From contig JAJYWK010000052.1 in NCBI GenBank assembly GCA_021791515.1, positions 1 through 35,928 of the forward strand: a stretch of 35,928 bases of DNA, given 5' to 3'. The translations under genes and the position numbers were made by a program. The first letter of the stretch is position 1; each line of letters starts with the position of its first letter. The stretch is from a bacterium. Its GTDB lineage: Bacteria; Patescibacteriota; Doudnabacteria; UBA920. This document shows, in pieces, positions 30,966-35,928 of this stretch. The notes below the pieces were generated by a model, which was not told where the DNA came from, did not search any database, and saw only the letters and a list, made by a program, of their open reading frames with translations.

Positions 30966-32174
30966 ATGAATTTATCCTACAAGCTACCGACTACCCGCCT
31001 GCACTTGCCTTCGGCAAGAGCCGATGGCGGACAGGCAAGCTACAAGCTAAAGATTGGTATTGTCTGCTACCCTTCCATAGGCGGCAGCGGGATTGTAGCC
31101 ACGAATTTAGGCGTGGAACTGGCCAAATTAGGCCACCAGATTCATTTTATTTCTTATGAATCGCCTTTTTTGCTGGAAAAAAGAAAAAATATTCACTTTC
31201 ATAAAGTCAACATAAATAAGTACGATTTGTTTAAATATCCCGATTACACCTTGCCTTTGGCCGTAGCTATTGAGGCGGTGCAAAAAAAATACAAACTGGA
31301 TATTGTCCACGTGCATTATGCTGTACCTCACGCTACCGCCGCGCTGCTTGCAAGACGCATTATGCGCACCAATAACGTGCCTATGCCGAAAATCGTTACC
31401 ACTCTGCACGGCACAGACATCACCTTGCTCGCGCGGGATAAAAACTTATTTGAAGTTATAAAATATTCCATTGAACGTTCGCACGGCGTAACCGCGGTTT
31501 CAGAGAGCCTAAAAGCCGATACGCTTAAAATTATAAAGCCCCAAAGACCGATTGAGGTTATTTATAACTTTTACTCCCCCGCGGCCATCACCAAATCACG
31601 CCATCTGATTCGTAAAGGATTAGAGATTAAGGATTCTGATTTCCTTGCCATCCATCTTTCCAATTTGCGGCCGGTGAAGAGAATTCCGGACTTATTAAAA
31701 ATAGTCTCTTTAATTCCGGATTCTAAATTTAAACTACTAATTCTTTCCGGCGGCGATTTTACGTCATTTAAACCATTAGTTAAAAAACTCGGCATTGCCA
31801 ATAAAATTATTTTAAAGCAAAGCATAAAAGATATTGGCAACTACATTAACGCGGCTGACATAGGCATTTACACATCTGCGGAAGAAAGTTTTGGCATGGG
31901 AATTTTGGAAACTCTTGCGTATGGCAAAGCCGTGCTGGCAACCAAAGCCGGCGGAGTGCCTGAAGTGGTAAATGACGGAATAGATGGTATTTTAGCCAGA
32001 GTCGGCGATGTTAAAGGCTTTGCTAAAAACTTAAAGATGTTAATGAATAATCGGAGGCTTCTGGAACAAATGGGCAAAGCGGCAAAAAAATCCGCCTGCG
32101 AAAAATTCTGCTCCAAAAAAATAGTCCCCCAATACGTGGAATACTATAAAACAATCCTCTCTGAAAAAAAATAA
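30966..32174 (+). CDS. bshA: BshA-type N-acetylglucosaminyl-malate synthase (GT4)
   Basis: 402 residues. 'KIGIVCYPSIGGSGIVATNLGVELAKLGHQIHFISYESPF' is the characteristic BshA opening. 'HVHYAVPHATAALLA', 'VTTLHGTDITLLARD' and 'ADIGIYTSAEESFGMGILETLAYGKAVLATKAGGVPEVV' (E-x7-E GT4 motif) follow. It transfers GlcNAc from UDP-GlcNAc to malate, the first bacillithiol step. Between the start and the fold lie about 21 extra residues encoded by a palindromic insertion flanked by a 10-bp direct repeat. It begins two bases after the bshB stop. Confidence 0.88.
   Translation: MNLSYKLPTTRLHLPSARADGGQASYKLKIGIVCYPSIGGSGIVATNLGVELAKLGHQIHFISYESPFLLEKRKNIHFHKVNINKYDLFKYPDYTLPLAVAIEAVQKKYKLDIVHVHYAVPHATAALLARRIMRTNNVPMPKIVTTLHGTDITLLARDKNLFEVIKYSIERSHGVTAVSESLKADTLKIIKPQRPIEVIYNFYSPAAITKSRHLIRKGLEIKDSDFLAIHLSNLRPVKRIPDLLKIVSLIPDSKFKLLILSGGDFTSFKPLVKKLGIANKIILKQSIKDIGNYINAADIGIYTSAEESFGMGILETLAYGKAVLATKAGGVPEVVNDGIDGILARVGDVKGFAKNLKMLMNNRRLLEQMGKAAKKSACEKFCSKKIVPQYVEYYKTILSEKK
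30977..31049 (+). repeat. Palindromic element inserted in bshA with 10-bp flanking duplication
   Basis: CTACAAGCTA occurs at 30977-30986 and again at 31040-31049, 63 bases (21 codons) apart. Between them is a GC-rich segment with the hairpin CTTGCC-TTC-GGCAAG (31004-31018). Removing one copy plus the insert would leave 'MNLSYKLKIGIV', a normal BshA start. Confidence 0.7.
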
Positions 32175-32192
32175 CCCCTTAGGCTATTTTTT
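32166..32192. terminator. Possible bidirectional terminator between convergent genes
   Basis: AAAAAATA (32166-32173) and TATTTTTT (32185-32192) are inverted around an 11-base loop, between the converging ends of bshA and the next gene. The stem is A-T only, so its strength is uncertain. Confidence 0.35.
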
Positions 32193-32885
32193 ATATTCAA
32201 CAATTTTCCCCGCCAGAATTTCTATCTTGTCTGCCTTGCGCAGATTTTTTATTTGTTGTTTATTTAAAATTTTATAATGCTTGATTTTATCTAAATGTTC
32301 GGGGATGGCAAAAAGATTTTTATCAGACGTTCTCCAATTAACCCTTGTCGACCTCTCCCCGGCCCTCCCCAAATCCTGGGGAGGGAGCTTAATCGGATAT
32401 CTATCAAAATATCTCAAATCAAACGGTTTTGAATACTCCCGTAAATTTTTTCTTCCCTTATCGTCAAAATATTCATGAAAATACGACAATGTCAATTCGC
32501 GCAAGGTTTTGTAGATTGGCTCGCGATAGCGCAAGACCGCATGATTGGTTTTGGAAATTGCGCCCCAACAGCCGTCCTTTTTAAACAACGCAATTACATG
32601 ATCAAAGTCATGTTCTACTGCCCTTAAATCCATTACCAAAGGCTTCATCCCATGAAATTCCAAAGCCGTGGCCGCAAACATAGCGCCTTCCATGCAATGC
32701 GCGGTTTTATTTTTTATAACAAAACGCGGGGAATAACACGTATCCCCGCGTTTTTCAAAATTAAATTTTAAACTATTCAAATAGTCCTGAATTTTGTTCG
32801 ATGAATCCAGTTTTTTTAACAACTTTATTTCCTGGAAAGAATAGACTGTCCTAAAATTTTTGTCACTTTTGGTCATTTTTGTCAC
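32184..32885 (-). CDS. Transglutaminase-like protein
   Basis: 233 residues. 'KTAHCMEGAMFAATALEFHGMKPLVMDLRAVEHDFDHVIALFKKDGCWGAISKTNHAVLRYR' has the order of a transglutaminase/papain-like core: Cys (HCMEGA), His (FDHVIALF), then an Asn/Asp position (KTNHAVLR). The substrate is unknown; bacterial relatives are often peptidases. An insertion 'PPQDLGRAGERST' corresponds to a palindromic repeat. Its first 8 codons overlap the end of the 6-phosphogluconate dehydrogenase gene and derive from a 19-bp tandem duplication, so the true start may be the second Met. Confidence 0.7.
   Translation of the reverse strand: MTKMTKSDKNFRTVYSFQEIKLLKKLDSSNKIQDYLNSLKFNFEKRGDTCYSPRFVIKNKTAHCMEGAMFAATALEFHGMKPLVMDLRAVEHDFDHVIALFKKDGCWGAISKTNHAVLRYREPIYKTLRELTLSYFHEYFDDKGRKNLREYSKPFDLRYFDRYPIKLPPQDLGRAGERSTRVNWRTSDKNLFAIPEHLDKIKHYKILNKQQIKNLRKADKIEILAGKIVEYKK
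32363..32385. repeat. Palindromic repeat inside the transglutaminase-like gene
   Basis: CCCTCCCCA (32363-32371) pairs perfectly with TGGGGAGGG (32377-32385) with a 5-base loop. It is GC-rich and in frame, encoding part of 'LPPQDLGRAG'. Confidence 0.7.
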
Positions 32886-32894
32886 TTTTGGTCA
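32857..32894. repeat. 19-bp tandem duplication at a gene overlap
   Basis: TTTTTGTCACTTTTGGTCA occurs twice in direct succession (32857-32875, 32876-32894). Because 19 is not a multiple of three, both overlapping genes use it in different frames: the dehydrogenase ends 'EMTKSDKNDQK' and the next gene begins 'MTKMTKSDKN'. Confidence 0.85.
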
Positions 32895-33837
32895 TTTCCT
32901 TGGTTCCGTGTCCACCAAACTGCTTTCTAAGCAAGGCCACGATTTTATTGGAAAATTTTTGCTGATTTTTTTGATCTTTTGATTCCTTCCGCACATTTAC
33001 CGAATCCTCCAAAACCCGTACATCAACCCCAAGTTCCCTGCCCGCTTTAACAGTCCACTCCCCTTCACCTAACATATTTATCTCGCCCTTGGTATTTTCT
33101 ATATCTTCTTTTTCAAAAATATTTCTAACCAAATCTATAAGCCAACTTCTAATAACCGTGCCTTCCTGATAGATTTTCGTTACCTGATTTAGATCGAGTT
33201 TAAATTCACTCGCTTCCAGCACGCCATAGCCTTCGCCTATAGCTTCCATCATGCCGTACTCAATGCCGTTATGAACCATTTTCACAAAATGCCCGGCCCC
33301 ATTTTTGCCCACCAGGCCGTAATTTTCCCCGGAAGATAAAACCTTAAAGACAGGTTCCACCATCGGCCATTGCTCTTTTGGCCCTCCTACCATAAGTGCA
33401 AAACCATTTTTTTCCCCCCAAACCCCGCCACTGGTGCCGCAATCGTAAAAGACAACTCCCTTTGCCCTTAGCCCTTCTGCCCTAACAATGGAATCCTTAT
33501 AAAAACTATTCCCGCCGTCTATTACAATATCTCCGGGTTTTAAATGTGGACCTAATTGATTTTCCAAAAACTCTCCAATAACATTGGAAGGTAACATTAG
33601 CCAGAATATGCGGACTTCGTCTTTCATCTCTTTTACTAATTCTGATACATCGGCAAATGTTTTTACCCCCGCCTTAGCCGCTTCTTCTCTCGGTTCCTGT
33701 GATCTATTCCATGCAAGTACTTCAAAACCCTGCCCCGTACCGTCAGCCGAAGGCTGTCTGGTACTGGGGCCATTTGCCTTCAAACGACGCGCTATTTGCA
33801 TACCCATCTTACCTAAACCAAAAATAGCGATTTGCAT
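32863..33837 (-). CDS. gnd: 6-phosphogluconate dehydrogenase, decarboxylating (short type)
   Basis: 324 residues. The Rossmann start 'IAIFGLGKMGMQIARRL' binds the NAD(P) cofactor. 'LPSNVIGEFL', 'IVIDGGNSFYKDS', 'FYDCGTSGGVWG' and 'GHFVKMVHNGIEYGMMEAIGEGY' (catalytic K and N) are the signature segments of the GndA/YqeC short family. It converts 6-phosphogluconate to ribulose 5-phosphate. About 14 residues ('GPSTRQPSADGTGQG') are inserted after the first helix, encoded by a hairpin repeat; the loop position should tolerate it. It overlaps the next gene by 23 bases. Confidence 0.9.
   Translation of the reverse strand: MQIAIFGLGKMGMQIARRLKANGPSTRQPSADGTGQGFEVLAWNRSQEPREEAAKAGVKTFADVSELVKEMKDEVRIFWLMLPSNVIGEFLENQLGPHLKPGDIVIDGGNSFYKDSIVRAEGLRAKGVVFYDCGTSGGVWGEKNGFALMVGGPKEQWPMVEPVFKVLSSGENYGLVGKNGAGHFVKMVHNGIEYGMMEAIGEGYGVLEASEFKLDLNQVTKIYQEGTVIRSWLIDLVRNIFEKEDIENTKGEINMLGEGEWTVKAGRELGVDVRVLEDSVNVRKESKDQKNQQKFSNKIVALLRKQFGGHGTKEMTKSDKNDQK
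33733..33769. repeat. Palindromic repeat inside gnd
   Basis: The 37-bp segment folds as CCCC-GTACC-CAGCC, loop GAA, GGCTG-GGTAC-GGGG with small internal bulges. It encodes the extra loop in the Rossmann domain in frame and is much richer in GC than its surroundings. Confidence 0.75.
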
Positions 33838-33861
33838 ATCCTGTATCCTATATCTTAATTC

Positions 33862-34632
33862 TTATATTTTTCTTAATTCAATACACATAAACAGCGGGAT
33901 TTCTTTGCGGGCTTTATCCTCGGCCGCTTTGCGCGCGCCCTTGTCGGAAACTTTATGCGACACCCACTCCTCCAGCCGGCTGACAACAAGGCCGGATTTG
34001 TAAAACGCTTTAAAATAAACCTGCAACGGGTGGTGGAAAGAATAGGTGAACTTTTTCTTGCGCGGATCTTTTTCTCCTTGCGTCATATCTACTTCCTGGG
34101 TAATTTCCGACATATACTTTTCAATTCTGCGAAATTGAATATTTTTAGCTTGGTCAAATTCCCAAGCCGAAGCCGTTGGCACCCGAAAGGAGGGATGATT
34201 TAAAACTAAAATTATCCGGCCGCTTTTTTTTGCCACGCGCGACATTTCCGCCACGGCCGCATATAAATTTTTCATATTCTGCAAAGCCAAAACGCAAACT
34301 ATGGCATCAAACCGATTATTAACAAAACCCAAAAGCCTTTCGGCCGAAAGAACCAAATATTTTTCGTTTGGCCCGGAAAATTTTTTTGCCAGCTTAATTA
34401 ACTCTCCGCCAATATCCACGCCCAAAACTTTCGCTCCCGCCTGCGCCAGAACCCTGCTAAAATATCCCTGCCCGCAACCCACGTCTAAAATCTCTTCGCC
34501 CTTTTTAGGCGCGAGGATTCTTAACAAATTCGGCTTGATAACTTTTTCCTGGTAGGTATCTTCGTTATCTTCCAAAAGCTGATTATACCAACCGGCCACA
34601 TTGCCCCAGGAGGTGTTATTTTTATTTTTCAT
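33862..34632 (-). CDS. Class I SAM-dependent methyltransferase
   Basis: 256 residues. 'EEILDVGCGQGYFSRVLAQAGAKVLGVDIGGELIKLA' (about 47-83) is motif I plus the acidic end of strand 2, 'FDAIVCVLALQNMKNL' motif II/III, and 'RVAKKSGRIILVLNHPSF' motif IV. The C-terminal 100 residues form a variable cap, probably for substrate binding. This UbiE/Coq5-like (methyltransferase 11) form acts on small molecules or lipids; the substrate is not evident. Confidence 0.85.
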   Translation of the reverse strand: MKNKNNTSWGNVAGWYNQLLEDNEDTYQEKVIKPNLLRILAPKKGEEILDVGCGQGYFSRVLAQAGAKVLGVDIGGELIKLAKKFSGPNEKYLVLSAERLLGFVNNRFDAIVCVLALQNMKNLYAAVAEMSRVAKKSGRIILVLNHPSFRVPTASAWEFDQAKNIQFRRIEKYMSEITQEVDMTQGEKDPRKKKFTYSFHHPLQVYFKAFYKSGLVVSRLEEWVSHKVSDKGARKAAEDKARKEIPLFMCIELRKI

Positions 34633-34641
34633 AAATTATAT

Positions 34642-35628
34642 TTAAGCCGCCAATTGAAGCATAAAACAATCCAAATATAAATTCCTTGCCGCTTCGTTTC
34701 CTTCGCTAACTTTGAGCTTTGTTAAAGCCTCAGAAACCTCTTTTAAAATTTTTTCTGAAATTTCCCCATTAAATTGATCTGAACCTTGTGACAGTGGAAA
34801 TTTTCTTAAAAATTCTTGCGCATCAATCTTCGCTTTTTCAATAATTCTTTTATTTTCCTCTTCCCTAGCCTTAACCTGTCCCATAAAAATGGACATTTGT
34901 ACAGTATAAACGGCCGCGCCATTTTTTCCATTTTTCTTTTTATAATACATGGCTGAATCGGCTTCTTTAACCACCCTTTCAAATTCTTGTTTCATAAACG
35001 AATAACTCGGAGCTCCCTTAAAGCAGGACAAGCCAATGCTGGCCGAAAGCCTAAAACTCTGCCTGTTGCCGCTTCTGACAACGTCTGAACTTTCAAAATC
35101 AACATTAAAAATTTTCTCCCCGTTTTCTTTCATATTTTTGGTGGGAAATTTTCCTAGTACGCTATCAGGACTTTCACCAGGAATTACCACAACAAATTCT
35201 TCCCCTCCCCAACGGCCGATTTTTGCTTTATCTCCAAAGTTGCGAGCCGTCCATTCCCGGAGGCTAAAAGAAAAATTTTGAAGGGCTTCGTCTCCTACCG
35301 AATGCCCAAAATTATCATTAATTTTTTTAAAATCATCAATATCAAAAAATATGATTGTTGTCTGGGCGGGGGCCTCTTGGGCCAATTCCGAAAAAGCCCA
35401 GTCTTCCAAAGCTTGCCTTCTATAAGTTCCTGTTAAGGCATCCTTTTCTGCAATGTCTTTTTGTTTTTCTACTTGTTCAGTCTGATATAATGCGACAATT
35501 TCTGCCAGCTTCCTTTTTGATAAAACAGAGTCGACCCCTGCTTCAACTTGGCGCATGGCGTTTTCTAATGGCTTAAACATCCTGGCCGCAAATTCTGCCC
35601 TTGCTGAATGATTGTTAATATTTGTCAT
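34642..35628 (-). CDS. GGDEF-domain protein (diguanylate cyclase)
   Basis: 328 residues. The N-terminal 60 residues are a helical or coiled segment. The GGDEF domain runs from 'KDALTGTYRRQALEDW' (about 62) with 'TTIIFFDIDDFKKINDNFGHSVGDEAL' (metal-binding D at 96) to 'GRWGGEEF' (GGEEF 141-145), so the active site is intact. No RxxD product-inhibition site is visible before it. A helical C-terminal region of about 90 residues follows. It should make cyclic di-GMP; no effector is visible nearby. It overlaps the upstream membrane protein gene by 14 bases. Confidence 0.88.
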   Translation of the reverse strand: MTNINNHSARAEFAARMFKPLENAMRQVEAGVDSVLSKRKLAEIVALYQTEQVEKQKDIAEKDALTGTYRRQALEDWAFSELAQEAPAQTTIIFFDIDDFKKINDNFGHSVGDEALQNFSFSLREWTARNFGDKAKIGRWGGEEFVVVIPGESPDSVLGKFPTKNMKENGEKIFNVDFESSDVVRSGNRQSFRLSASIGLSCFKGAPSYSFMKQEFERVVKEADSAMYYKKKNGKNGAAVYTVQMSIFMGQVKAREEENKRIIEKAKIDAQEFLRKFPLSQGSDQFNGEISEKILKEVSEALTKLKVSEGNEAARNLYLDCFMLQLAA

Positions 35629-35872
35629 AAATTTTTATCCAAAATTTTCTTATTGAACCTAAAGATAAAGTTGATAAAATGTACCCCGCAACAGGCACAA
35701 CCGCCTTGACCCAGGAATTTGGCTCCTTAATAATGAGCAGCCAAACTTCCGCAATTATGTAAGTAAAAACCGCGATGACAATGCGCCTGGACCAGCTTAC
35801 TTCCCAAGCCTTGTCGCTTTCCACTTTCTTATTTCTTTCCTGGATTTGAATGATTGTTTCTTCTACATTCAT
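35615..35872 (-). CDS. Small two-helix membrane protein
   Basis: 85 residues. A charged N-terminal helix ('ETIIQIQERNKKVESDKAWEVSWSRR') is followed by two hydrophobic helices ('IVIAVFTYIIAEVWLLII' and 'WVKAVVPVAGYILSTLSLGSI') with a basic tail. No family recognised. The stop overlaps the start region of the GGDEF gene, suggesting co-translation. Confidence 0.65.
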   Translation of the reverse strand: MNVEETIIQIQERNKKVESDKAWEVSWSRRIVIAVFTYIIAEVWLLIIKEPNSWVKAVVPVAGYILSTLSLGSIRKFWIKIYDKY

Positions 35873-35928
35873 AATTCTAAATTCTTAATTCTAACCTCTA
35901 TCTCGTCCACCCGGTAGAATTACGTTGC

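Overview
The window looks like part of a small-genome bacterium of the Candidate Phyla Radiation (Patescibacteria, Parcubacteria-like). This is an inference. It rests on AT-rich start regions that mostly lack Shine-Dalgarno sequences, small tightly packed genes, a DUF5659-type protein, a secreted Cys-rich segment of the CPDGS-VGR-GP-CEF type, and dispersed GC-rich palindromic repeats. No rRNA or taxonomic marker gene is present, and stop codon use is standard.

Left chromosomal flank (1-2605): the end of an unidentified gene, a cluster of palindromic repeats, two family 2 glycosyltransferases, a candidate small RNA with its own promoter and terminator, an HNH nuclease gene, and tRNA-His(GUG).

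Integrated island (about 2600-21047, 18.4 kb): a large serine recombinase runs antisense into the 3' end of tRNA-His. The best candidate attachment core is ACCCCA, at 2600-2605 and 21042-21047. Joining the two ends in silico lets the recombinase frame continue for about 43 codons of coding-like sequence left at the right end, so attP appears to lie inside the recombinase gene. The left arm (4375-6709, minus strand) is a replication and DNA-binding module. Its replication-type gene contains about seven copies of an ACTTCTGCCGG iteron in three reading frames. A 550-bp hairpin-rich region separates it from a plus-strand defence cargo: an AbiEi-like regulator, a SNF2 helicase, a BRO-N/DinD-like protein, and type III Mod and Res. 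A structured non-coding region follows, then a small helical ORF, an XRE regulator and a retron-type reverse transcriptase (NAxxH and CTGLVIN motifs), then a Cas4-like nuclease. The right end carries a TspO fusion protein and three tiny overlapping genes.

Right chromosomal flank (21048-35928): a strong terminator that would originally have followed tRNA-His comes first. A minus-strand series follows (DUF1059-like, TrmH-like methyltransferase, alkyltransferase-like protein, YgjP-like metallopeptidase, VKOR, small membrane protein), then a 166-bp MITE. Next is a copper-resistance operon: CsoR-like repressor, Cys-loop membrane protein, HMA/SafE/cupredoxin fusion, HMA chaperone and CopA. Its promoter has a palindromic operator exactly between -35 and -10. 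Divergent from it are three bacillithiol-type genes (a short BshC-like protein, BshB, BshA). Last come a transglutaminase-like protein, 6-phosphogluconate dehydrogenase, a methyltransferase, a GGDEF protein and a small membrane protein. Four genes in this final stretch carry GC-rich repeats inserted in frame.
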